Positions 32,963 to 42,109 of a stretch of DNA of 64,000 nt are shown here, one piece after another. The translations under genes were made by a program, and so were the position numbers. The stretch's first letter is position 1, and each line of letters opens with the position of its first letter. Under the pieces are notes generated by a model. It was given only the letters and a program-made list of their open reading frames with translations, was not told the DNA's origin and made no database searches. The DNA is from Pedobacter foliorum (GTDB lineage: Bacteria; Bacteroidota; Bacteroidia; Sphingobacteriales; Sphingobacteriaceae), in contig NZ_JABSNU010000002.1 of assembly GCF_013266735.1 (NCBI RefSeq), positions 434,001 to 498,000 on the forward strand. The letters are read 5' to 3'.

Positions 32963-33675
32963 TATTTTAAATTATAGTTCCAATAAAAAGTTTTAAAAAA
33001 TGGATTCGATGTTGCCAGCGTCCATACATAGTTTTTATCAAGTATGGCTGTTTGAAGTCGATATGTACTGCCGTTCCTTATCATTTGGTTTGTTAAACAA
33101 TTTAATTCATTCAGGTGATCAGTTAGCCCCTCTCCCGTGGCTTTAAGTATTGCTTCTTTTCTTGTCCATGCATAGTAAAAGCCATGTGCTTTGCTACTTT
33201 GTCTGTTTATAAAAGTACGCTCTAACTGATCAAAACAATGTTCAAGTAAAAGCTCAATATTGAAATCAGGTTTAACAAGTTCAATATCTATACCAACCTC
33301 TACACTGCTAACGGCAATGAGCAGGTAGTTTGCACTGTGACTTATATTAAATTCAATCTCGTCGATATATGGTTTTTTATTTGCCGCCTGCTTAAATACT
33401 ATTTCAGATGCCGGAGTTGAAACGAAATGTGCTAGGATATTTTTGCTTACAAATTTACTTGCTAGGTATCTTTTTGCATCATTTTGATTTCTGAATTCAG
33501 TAGCTTTTTGAAATTCTTGATGGGTAATTAGATCCCCATAACAGGAGCTATATTGCCGATCATACTCTTGAATGTTGATTTTAAAAACATGTACAGCCTC
33601 CCTTTGCAGGCTGGTATGTTGAGGGAAATCTCTCCAATTAATTTCATGATCTAATAATGATTTAGGTATCTCCAT
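32962..33675 (-). CDS. Sfp-type 4'-phosphopantetheinyl transferase
   Basis: A 237-residue enzyme of the Sfp/Gsp family. The magnesium-binding V-G-I-D-I-E motif is near residue 128 and W-T-R-K-E-A-I-L-K-A near 170. An I-S-H-S motif precedes them. It moves the phosphopantetheine arm of CoA onto the carrier-protein serines of the two megasynthases just upstream (four carrier domains in all). It starts eight bases after the NRPS stop codon and its own stop overlaps the LCP start by one base, so it belongs to the same operon. Confidence 0.93.
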   Translation of the reverse strand: MEIPKSLLDHEINWRDFPQHTSLQREAVHVFKINIQEYDRQYSSCYGDLITHQEFQKATEFRNQNDAKRYLASKFVSKNILAHFVSTPASEIVFKQAANKKPYIDEIEFNISHSANYLLIAVSSVEVGIDIELVKPDFNIELLLEHCFDQLERTFINRQSSKAHGFYYAWTRKEAILKATGEGLTDHLNELNCLTNQMIRNGSTYRLQTAILDKNYVWTLATSNPFFKTFYWNYNLK

Positions 33676-33683
33676 TATTGAAT

Positions 33684-36600
33684 CTATTTATTCTTTAAAG
33701 CATTTTCAAAGATTTCTGCAAACTCTTTATCATTTGGTGGGAACAGGAAGGTTTTGTGATCTCCAGGAACTTCATGGATATTTACACCTTTTTTTGCAAA
33801 TTTATTCCAGCCCAAATATACGGGGTCATCAAGAAAATAGATTCTTTTTTTTACCCTGAATAGATCAACTTGAATATCTAATGGTTCCATTACATAGTTT
33901 TCGTATGCAATATCGTAGCTTTTATTTACTTCTTTATGGTATGAGAAAGCTTCATTATCGTCTTTTACTTCCATTCCAATTAGGTTTTGAACTTTGTCTT
34001 TAATTACAACAGATTGATAATTGTAAACCTCAGTAGGGTTGGTGGTGAATTGTTTGCTAAAGAAGAGCAGTTTATTAAACTGTCTGAGCGTCTTTTTATA
34101 TAATTTGCCTACCGAGGTCATATTTAAACTTCTGCTGCCTACATAAGTGTCCATTATTCCAAGCATTTTTATTTCTTTACCCATTTTTAAGAGTTTTCTT
34201 GCCATTTCGTAAGCAAGAACGCCACCAAATGAATAACCCGCAAGTATATAAGGGCCTACAGGGTCATTATTAAGAATTTCTGCATTATAATAATCTGCGA
34301 GTTCTTCCATCGTATACAGTAATTTTTGGTCGCCATTAAGTCCGAGTGCCTGCATTCCATATAGTGGCTGATCTTTATCCATGTGTTTTGCCAAGGAATT
34401 GAAAACGAGTATATTGAGTCCGCTTCCATGAATCATATATATAGGGGTTCTTGTACCTGATTTCTTAATCTCTACCAAAGAGTTCCATTTAATATCTTTT
34501 TCATTCCCATTAATTAGTTTAGCGAATTTTTCAACAGTGGGATTTTCAAATAAACTGGAAAGAGGTAGTCGCTTACCTGTTTCTTTTTCAATAAGAAGCA
34601 TAATGTCAACGGCTGTTAATGAATGTCCGCCAGACTTGAAAAAGTCGCTTTTGATACTGATTTTATCAATTTCAAGAGCATTAGCCCAGATGTTTGCGAC
34701 CAGTTCTTCGGTAGAATTTCGTGGTGCTAAATAGCTTTCAGATGAGTTATCAATGTTCATTATTTCAGGTTTGGGAAGTTTTTTACGGTCAATTTTTCCA
34801 TTTTCTGTAAGGGGGTATGAATCAGTAAAGACATATTCTTTTGGAATCATATAATCCGGAAGAAGATTTTTGAGATAACTTTCCCATTCAGTGATAAGAT
34901 GAGAATTTGATTTTTCTTGATTTTGTTCAGGAATGATATAGGCAACCAACATCATATTCTCTGGTGAGTTGCCAAAAGGATTTACTATCGCTGATTTAAC
35001 GTTGGGATGAAGAATTAGTGTTTGTTCAATTTCTTCGAGTTCTATACGATGTCCCCTTATTTTTATTTGCTGATCTATTCTTCCCAGATATTGAATATCT
35101 CCATTAGGCATTAATTTACCTAAATCTCCTGTGCGATACATTGTGTTTTCTGGATCACAAGAAAAAGGATTTGTAATGAATTGATTTGAAGTCATATCCG
35201 GAAGGTTATGATAACCAGCACCAACACTATCACCAGCTATATAGATTTCGCCTTGCGAATCCTCATTAACTCTACGTCCATTTTTATTAAGGAGATAAAT
35301 TTGAGTATTAATAATTGGCTTTCCTAGTGTAATTGGCTCGTTAAGATCTGTAATCTCTTTCATCAATACCATTACTGCTGTTTCCGTCGGACCATAACCA
35401 TTCCATACAGAGGAACATCGTGTTATCAGTTTTTCCGCTAAATCTTTCGATAAGGATTCCCCAGCGCTGATTGCTAGCATTTGTAATTTTTGTGTCCAAC
35501 CGGCCGCAATAGTCATTTTCCAAGTTGAGGGTGTTGCAATCATCCAGGTAATTTGCTTGTTCTTTATAATATCGTAGATAAGCCTACCATCTTTAGAAGA
35601 TTCGAGATCGGCTATAACTACTTCTGCACCACAAGTTAATGGAAGGTAGAGTAATACAGCCATATCAAATGAGATTGGTGTAATAGCCAATAATACATCT
35701 TCAGTTTTGATACCTGGTGTTTGTTGCATTCCGAGTAAAAAATTAACAACATTTCGATGTCTTATTTGTACTCCTTTAGGTTTACCTGTTGATCCAGACG
35801 TATGCAAGATATAAATCAGATCATCCCCCGAAACAACTACTCCTGGTTTATCGGTTGAATATTGACTCAAATCTTTTAATGCCGATTTTAAGTAGATTTC
35901 ACTAATAGTAGTTGAGTATTGCTTTGCATACTTTTGTTCTGTGATTAAGAAGTTTGCACCAGCGTCATCTAGCATATAAGCTATCCTTTCTTTAGGATGG
36001 TTGGTGTCAAATGGAAGATAAATAGCCCCAGTTTTCATAATTGCTAACAAAGCAATAATCATTTCTGCAGAGCGGTCCAATGCAACTCCAACTTTATCTC
36101 TAGGCATCAAGCCATTCTTGATTAAAAGATTGGCAAATTGATTCGATTTTTCTTCTAATTCAGAGTACGATAATTTGGTTACTCCAAAACTCACCGCAGT
36201 GCGATCGGGGAATTTTATCGCTGCTTCACTAATCAACTCATAGACTTTTTGATTTTTGTCGTATCTGAAATAATTGTTATTATCTGTCTTGAGTTTATTA
36301 AAAGAAACTTGTTCGCTTGCCAATGGGATATCATAAAGAATAGTATCAGGGTTATTGGCAATAGAATTAGCTAAATTTTCAAATTGCTTATGGAATTTGA
36401 AAATTGTTTCTGGTTTAAATAAGGCTTTGTTATAATCCCAGCGTAGAGTCATATGGTCACTGTACTCAGTAAAATCTAAAGCAAGTTCGAAATTTTCATA
36501 AGCTTTAATGTTGGGATTGTATTTGCTTGTTAAATTATAAAAAGAGGTTTCATCATCGCCCCTATAGTCTGTGTTCATTACCACTGATACTAGAGGAGGG

Positions 36601-39600
36601 TGAGATTGATCTCTTCCTAAATTTAATTTCTTTAATAAACTCCCGTAGGTAAGTTGAGGGTGGGAGTAAGCATCTAAAATTTCACCCTTTCTCTTAATGA
36701 GATATTTACTGAAACTTATGTTTTCATCAATTATTGTTCTTAAGGGTAATACGTTAGCACAATGTCCTACTAGATTCTCATCTTGTGTTAACTGTCCGGC
36801 CATTGGAAGTCCAGTTATTAAGTCATCTTGACCTGTTAAACGAAAAAGAAGGATCTCGATTGCAGCCCTCAAAATTATAGCTAAACTGCAATTGTTTTTT
36901 ATTGCAGTTTTCTTTAGTCCGGAATAAGCTTGATGATCTATACTAAACACCTCTCGGTTACTTTCGTATGTTCTAGTAATAGGTCGTGGAAAATCAATTG
37001 GAAGTTCAAGAGTTGGTAAATCATCTTTTAGTTGATTCAACCAATATTGTTCAATATTTCGATATTCATTTCCCTTATAATAATCTTTCATCTGTACTGC
37101 ATATTCGCTAAATAGCGGTGCAGGGGATAGATCAGATTTTTTACCTGATACTATGCTCGAATATAAGTTACTTAATTCATGTTGGGCTATACCAAAAGAC
37201 CAGCCATCAAATACTATATGATGTACAGTTATTGTGAAATAATGAAGTTTATCGGATAATTTGATCAGTACTGCTTTAAATAGGTGATCTTTGGTTAGGT
37301 CGAAAATAATGCGGGCATTTTCAATAGAAAAATTGGTGATGTATGACTTCTGTTCTTCGGTAGAGTAGGTCGAAATATCTAATGTACGCCATGAAGCTTG
37401 CTGATTATTATTAATGATCATTTCGGTCCCATTATAATTAAACGTAGACCTTAGTGATTCATGACGATTAACAAATTCGCTAACTGCGAATTTCATTGCA
37501 TCTACATTTAATTCACCATTTAAATATTGAGAAAATGACAAATTATATGCCCTGTTTGCATCCTGACCACCAAGTGCACATGCTAACCAAATTTCTTTTT
37601 GAGCTTCAGTGGTTGGTACAATTGTTTGACCTGAATTTTTCAAGCTGAGTAATAAATCATTCTTAGACCCGAGTTCATTTTCTTTCGGATCCTCAGCCGA
37701 AGGAATCATTTTAGCCAAATCCTTAACTGTAGAATTCTCAAACAAGACTGCTATTGGTAAACGCTTGCCTATTTCTTTTTCGATAGAAACCATAACTTTT
37801 ACAGCTAGGATTGAATGTCCTCCTAATTCAAAAAAATCATCATCACTTTTAATGTCGGCTATTCCAAGTACTGAGGTCCATATTTTTGCAATAATCTGCT
37901 CATTTTTAGTTATTGGTAATACTCCATCGTCAGATTTCTTAATTTTTTTTCCGTTTACTTTAGGGAGTGCATTCCTGTCAATTTTTGCGTTTGGTGTTAA
38001 AGGGAAACTTTTTAAAGCAATAAAATCTTCAGGAACCATGAACTTTGGCAAGTTTGCTCTCAGTTTCTTTTTCCATTTTTCAATAGTTTCTTCTGATAGC
38101 GTTATCTCTTTTTTAGAAAAAGGAGTTTTAGCGAAGTCATAAATGCTATCAGAAATTGGTTTGTTGATATATGGATTTGCCGGAATTGCATTTTCATAGG
38201 CTAAAGAAATAAAAGTTACATCAAAACAACCGTCCGTTCCATCTTTACTCCATCTAATATGTGTGCTGAAATTTAATTCAGCGCCCAACTGCCACAAAGT
38301 ATTTGGATCAATACCCTCAGGTGCTTTTGATACTTCATATTTAATATCTTTCATAAGTACTTCGGAATCTGAAGTTTTTATCAATTGAAGTAACGCAAAG
38401 TCCTTTGATGTTCTTGAATTTAAAATGTTGTTGATTTCAATAACACCTGCACTATTGGTACTAAGAATATTTCTTATTTCTGATGTTAAGATATCAGAAT
38501 TCCACAGAATGTTGATTTGAGGAACAACTTCTTTAGGTGATTCACCTATATACAACCAGATATCGTAATGATATTTAGTAGTTTCATTTATGAGCTGACC
38601 TTTCCTAAGTTGAATATTTACTCCTTTTATTTCAGGAATTAGCTTAGGTAAATTGTAAAAGAAGGCAGGGTCTGCTACAAATTCGTCATCTATTCTTACC
38701 CTGTTTAATATAGTGTTTTTGAATTGATCAATAGTGCTATTATCTGAAGAGCGAGGAAGGTGGTCCGTAGCATGATACATTTCAAGCGAGCTTTTGCCCT
38801 GCATATCTCCAATAAAAATGCAGCCTTTATTATTAACTGACGCACAAGATTTTTTAAGGACATCAATTAAATAATCAGCATTTGGGAAATACTGAGCAAC
38901 GCTATGTATCAAAACTAAATCAAACGATGTTCCTGCAACAAAACTAAAATCATCAGCGGAGGCGGTATATGCTTTAACATGTTTCCATTTAGGTGAAACC
39001 TGAAGCTTTTCATTTAGTTTATCGATGGCAGTTTGTGCATAATCAGTTGCTAGGTAGCGATCAGATTCCGGTGCAAGTTCAAATAGTAATTGCCCAGCAC
39101 CACTCCCTATTTCATAAATGTTTTTATATGGGAGCTCTTTTATTCTATCAATTGAAGCCTGTAGCCATTCGGCAGATTGTAAGGCAAGTTCAGATTTATT
39201 ATGGTAGTGTTCAAGAAGAGTGTCATCGAGATTTTGCTCTGAAACATCAATATTCTTATTTGCTTCTGCACCTATATTATAGAGCGTATCCCATCTTTCT
39301 TTCCATGATAAATCATCGATTTCACTTAAATCCTCTTTTAGAACTACGTAAGCTATTAGGCGTTTGTCTGTTAAAGAGTCTTCTTTGGCAACCACTACGG
39401 ATTGTTTTATGCCATCTAACAATGATATTTTTGATTCTATTTCACCCAGTTCGATTCTATGTCCACGAATTTTAACCTGCTGATCGATTCTTCCGAGGCA
39501 CTGGAACTCTCCGTTTTCAAGTAACTTTCCCAGATCACCTGTTCCGTAAAGTTTTGCTCCTGTTTTTGTAGAAAAAGGATCTGCAATAAACTTCTCGTTT

Positions 39601-42107
39601 GTTAGTTCAGGTCTATTGAGGTAGCCGGATGCAACTCCTTCTCCACCAATGTATATTTCCCCAACCTCAAGGGGTGGTAGTTGATTAAGATTTTCGTCTA
39701 AAATATAGATTTGGGTTTGACGAATAGGCGCTCCAATTGTTATTAATTTATCAGTGCTTTGAACTTGTTTAATTGAAGACCAAATGGTTGTTTCTGTTGG
39801 ACCATACATATTCCAAACCTGGCTAGATAGGTCGAGAAGTTGGGTTGCGAGTTCTTTAGGTAGCGCCTCGCCCCCGGTAAGTACTTTTAATTGATATTTC
39901 TGATTCCAGCCAGAATCAATGATCATTTGCCAGGAAGAGGGGGTAGCCTGCATAATGGTAATACTCTTCTCTTGCATTAGGTTTAAAAGCAACCTACCAT
40001 CTTTAACCTGTTCAGAATCTGCTATAATTACTTCTGCACCGCATATAAGTGGAAGATAAAGTTCTAGGCCTGCGATGTCGAACGAAATTGTTGTAATCGC
40101 GAGTAAACGATCGTTGAAATCAATTCCTGGTGAATTTGTCATGCTTGATAAAAAGTTCATCAGATTGCGATGAGATATTTTTACTCCTTTCGGCCTACCT
40201 GTAGACCCTGATGTATATAAAATATATGCAAGACTATTAATATCTGGTTGCTTAGGAGAGATTTTATTATAATTTCCCAATAAAGGCCATATCTCCTCAA
40301 TCACAATTTCTCTGGCTGCTGTTTGGTAACGTTCTTTATAGGCCGTTGAAGTCAGCAATACTTTTGCGGAAGAGTCGTTAAGCATAAATTCAACTCTTTC
40401 AATAGGGTATTCAGGATCTAAAGGGAGATAAGTAGCTCCTGATTTTAAAATACCAATTAAGCTAACAATCATTTCTAAAGAACGATCAATTGATAAGCCA
40501 ACAACATCGCCTATGCCAATGCCTTTCTCAGCCAACAAAGAGGCAAGTTGATTAGATTTTTCAATGAGCGATTTATAATCTATTGTTGCATCTTTAAAGC
40601 TGATAGCAACTTTATTCCCGTATTTGTTAGCGATCTCGTCAATAAATGCAGTAAGCGTTTTATCGGAAGTTAAAGCAAGATCATTTTCTATGTTGGTTGT
40701 TAATTGTCTGCTATCTTTTTGTGGGAAAGATAGTGCAATTGTGTTGTCAGGTGTGCTAGCTAGTGATGACAACAGGGTTTCAAACTCCTCCAGATTGAGT
40801 TTTATTGAAGATGCTTTGAATAACTGCGTATTATAAGTCCACTCTAAAATAAAAGCCCCCTGAGATTCCGTAGCGTTTAAAAAGATCTCAAAAGTTTCAT
40901 AGTCTCTCGGGTTGGAAATTAATTTATGCGTTAAATTATCGAAAGATACAGCACTATCCATTCCCATATCTATATTAAACATAATTGGAATTAGAGGGAT
41001 TCTTGAAGGATCTCTTTTTATGTTCAACTTTTTAATTAGCTGACCAAAACTGATTTGTTGATGTTCATAAGCATCAAAGAACGCAGTTTTTCTATTCCTT
41101 AAGTATTCATTAAAGGAAATGGATTTATCTACTGTGCTTCTGAGAGGCATTAGGTTTACGCAATGTCCAACAAGATTGAACATTTCGGTAGCGGATTGAC
41201 CGGCAGAGGGTAAGCCGATTACAACATCTTTTTTACCAGTTTTATAGGACAAAAATATTTCAAATGCACTTAATAATGTATTTACAAAGCTGCATCCTGC
41301 TTTTGCACCAATTGATTTTAATTGGCTAACTAGCTCAGCAGATAAAGGTTGATCAATTCTATTTGCATCGTAAGATCTAGGAATTGGCCTAGGGAAATCA
41401 GTAGGCAAATCTAAAAGAGGTATGTCTTCTTTGTATAAGTTTAACCAGTAATTCTCAGTTTTTTTAAATGAATCGCCTTTAGTAAAAATAGCTTCTTCAA
41501 GTGCATAATCACTTATTTGATGAAGTGAATCTAAAGTTGCTGTTAACCCATTTAAGTATCCATTGTAGTACTTGCTTAAGTCTTCCAATATGATGCCTAT
41601 AGACCATCCATCGGCTATGATATGATGAATAACTAGCGTGAAATAGTGTTTGTCGGGGGTTAATTTATGCAGATGAAATTTAAAAAGTGGAGGTTTTTCA
41701 AGATCAAAAGGAGTGTTAACCTCTTTTTTAACAAATGCGTTTAAAATCTCTTCTTGTTCACCGCTGCTGTATTTAGTTAGGTCCTCGATTCCAAAGTCAA
41801 AAGATATTTTGTTGTAAATTATAAAATGTTCACCATTTGGACTGATTACAGATCTGAGTGCTTCATGTCTGTTTACCACCTCCTGTAATGCTTTTTGGAA
41901 GCAATCGAGATCAAATTGACCTGTTAATTCTAAAGATACCGATTCATTATAAGCAAGACTGGCAGGCTCACCTCCTATAATACATGAAAGCCATAGTTCT
42001 CTTTGAGCTTCATTAATTAAAACAGTTTTTACTATTTCGTTAGAATCTTCAAATGGGTTGAAGTCAATCTCAATAAAGTTTATGTTAGGGCGTTGATTTT
42101 TTTTCAT
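33684..42107 (-). CDS. Non-ribosomal peptide synthetase, C-A(MT)-PCP-C-A-PCP-TE
   Basis: A 2807-residue two-module NRPS. C1 (about 28-470) has H-H-I-I-A-D-G. A1 (from about 490) has Y-T-S-G-S-T-G near 633, and a methyltransferase is inserted between its A8 (about 876) and A10 (about 1374) motifs; MT motif I is Y-E-I-G-S-G-A-G near 1000. The first PCP has its serine near 1432 (L-G-G-H-S). C2 has H-H-I-V-F-D-G near 1632. A2 (from about 1960) has H-T-S-G-S-T-G near 2100. The second PCP serine is near 2496. A type I thioesterase has G-Y-S-F-G-G with Ser near 2625 and a C-terminal G-D-H-K. By eye, A1 reads D-I-L-S-L-G-M-I-W-K, close to the classical glycine code; A2 reads about D-M-L-S-I-A-G-V-M-K, unassigned. 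No epimerase domain is present. The gene starts two bases after the upstream megasynthase ends. Confidence 0.93.
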   Translation of the reverse strand: MKKNQRPNINFIEIDFNPFEDSNEIVKTVLINEAQRELWLSCIIGGEPASLAYNESVSLELTGQFDLDCFQKALQEVVNRHEALRSVISPNGEHFIIYNKISFDFGIEDLTKYSSGEQEEILNAFVKKEVNTPFDLEKPPLFKFHLHKLTPDKHYFTLVIHHIIADGWSIGIILEDLSKYYNGYLNGLTATLDSLHQISDYALEEAIFTKGDSFKKTENYWLNLYKEDIPLLDLPTDFPRPIPRSYDANRIDQPLSAELVSQLKSIGAKAGCSFVNTLLSAFEIFLSYKTGKKDVVIGLPSAGQSATEMFNLVGHCVNLMPLRSTVDKSISFNEYLRNRKTAFFDAYEHQQISFGQLIKKLNIKRDPSRIPLIPIMFNIDMGMDSAVSFDNLTHKLISNPRDYETFEIFLNATESQGAFILEWTYNTQLFKASSIKLNLEEFETLLSSLASTPDNTIALSFPQKDSRQLTTNIENDLALTSDKTLTAFIDEIANKYGNKVAISFKDATIDYKSLIEKSNQLASLLAEKGIGIGDVVGLSIDRSLEMIVSLIGILKSGATYLPLDPEYPIERVEFMLNDSSAKVLLTSTAYKERYQTAAREIVIEEIWPLLGNYNKISPKQPDINSLAYILYTSGSTGRPKGVKISHRNLMNFLSSMTNSPGIDFNDRLLAITTISFDIAGLELYLPLICGAEVIIADSEQVKDGRLLLNLMQEKSITIMQATPSSWQMIIDSGWNQKYQLKVLTGGEALPKELATQLLDLSSQVWNMYGPTETTIWSSIKQVQSTDKLITIGAPIRQTQIYILDENLNQLPPLEVGEIYIGGEGVASGYLNRPELTNEKFIADPFSTKTGAKLYGTGDLGKLLENGEFQCLGRIDQQVKIRGHRIELGEIESKISLLDGIKQSVVVAKEDSLTDKRLIAYVVLKEDLSEIDDLSWKERWDTLYNIGAEANKNIDVSEQNLDDTLLEHYHNKSELALQSAEWLQASIDRIKELPYKNIYEIGSGAGQLLFELAPESDRYLATDYAQTAIDKLNEKLQVSPKWKHVKAYTASADDFSFVAGTSFDLVLIHSVAQYFPNADYLIDVLKKSCASVNNKGCIFIGDMQGKSSLEMYHATDHLPRSSDNSTIDQFKNTILNRVRIDDEFVADPAFFYNLPKLIPEIKGVNIQLRKGQLINETTKYHYDIWLYIGESPKEVVPQINILWNSDILTSEIRNILSTNSAGVIEINNILNSRTSKDFALLQLIKTSDSEVLMKDIKYEVSKAPEGIDPNTLWQLGAELNFSTHIRWSKDGTDGCFDVTFISLAYENAIPANPYINKPISDSIYDFAKTPFSKKEITLSEETIEKWKKKLRANLPKFMVPEDFIALKSFPLTPNAKIDRNALPKVNGKKIKKSDDGVLPITKNEQIIAKIWTSVLGIADIKSDDDFFELGGHSILAVKVMVSIEKEIGKRLPIAVLFENSTVKDLAKMIPSAEDPKENELGSKNDLLLSLKNSGQTIVPTTEAQKEIWLACALGGQDANRAYNLSFSQYLNGELNVDAMKFAVSEFVNRHESLRSTFNYNGTEMIINNNQQASWRTLDISTYSTEEQKSYITNFSIENARIIFDLTKDHLFKAVLIKLSDKLHYFTITVHHIVFDGWSFGIAQHELSNLYSSIVSGKKSDLSPAPLFSEYAVQMKDYYKGNEYRNIEQYWLNQLKDDLPTLELPIDFPRPITRTYESNREVFSIDHQAYSGLKKTAIKNNCSLAIILRAAIEILLFRLTGQDDLITGLPMAGQLTQDENLVGHCANVLPLRTIIDENISFSKYLIKRKGEILDAYSHPQLTYGSLLKKLNLGRDQSHPPLVSVVMNTDYRGDDETSFYNLTSKYNPNIKAYENFELALDFTEYSDHMTLRWDYNKALFKPETIFKFHKQFENLANSIANNPDTILYDIPLASEQVSFNKLKTDNNNYFRYDKNQKVYELISEAAIKFPDRTAVSFGVTKLSYSELEEKSNQFANLLIKNGLMPRDKVGVALDRSAEMIIALLAIMKTGAIYLPFDTNHPKERIAYMLDDAGANFLITEQKYAKQYSTTISEIYLKSALKDLSQYSTDKPGVVVSGDDLIYILHTSGSTGKPKGVQIRHRNVVNFLLGMQQTPGIKTEDVLLAITPISFDMAVLLYLPLTCGAEVVIADLESSKDGRLIYDIIKNKQITWMIATPSTWKMTIAAGWTQKLQMLAISAGESLSKDLAEKLITRCSSVWNGYGPTETAVMVLMKEITDLNEPITLGKPIINTQIYLLNKNGRRVNEDSQGEIYIAGDSVGAGYHNLPDMTSNQFITNPFSCDPENTMYRTGDLGKLMPNGDIQYLGRIDQQIKIRGHRIELEEIEQTLILHPNVKSAIVNPFGNSPENMMLVAYIIPEQNQEKSNSHLITEWESYLKNLLPDYMIPKEYVFTDSYPLTENGKIDRKKLPKPEIMNIDNSSESYLAPRNSTEELVANIWANALEIDKISIKSDFFKSGGHSLTAVDIMLLIEKETGKRLPLSSLFENPTVEKFAKLINGNEKDIKWNSLVEIKKSGTRTPIYMIHGSGLNILVFNSLAKHMDKDQPLYGMQALGLNGDQKLLYTMEELADYYNAEILNNDPVGPYILAGYSFGGVLAYEMARKLLKMGKEIKMLGIMDTYVGSRSLNMTSVGKLYKKTLRQFNKLLFFSKQFTTNPTEVYNYQSVVIKDKVQNLIGMEVKDDNEAFSYHKEVNKSYDIAYENYVMEPLDIQVDLFRVKKRIYFLDDPVYLGWNKFAKKGVNIHEVPGDHKTFLFPPNDKEFAEIFENALKNK

Positions 42108-42109
42108 GA

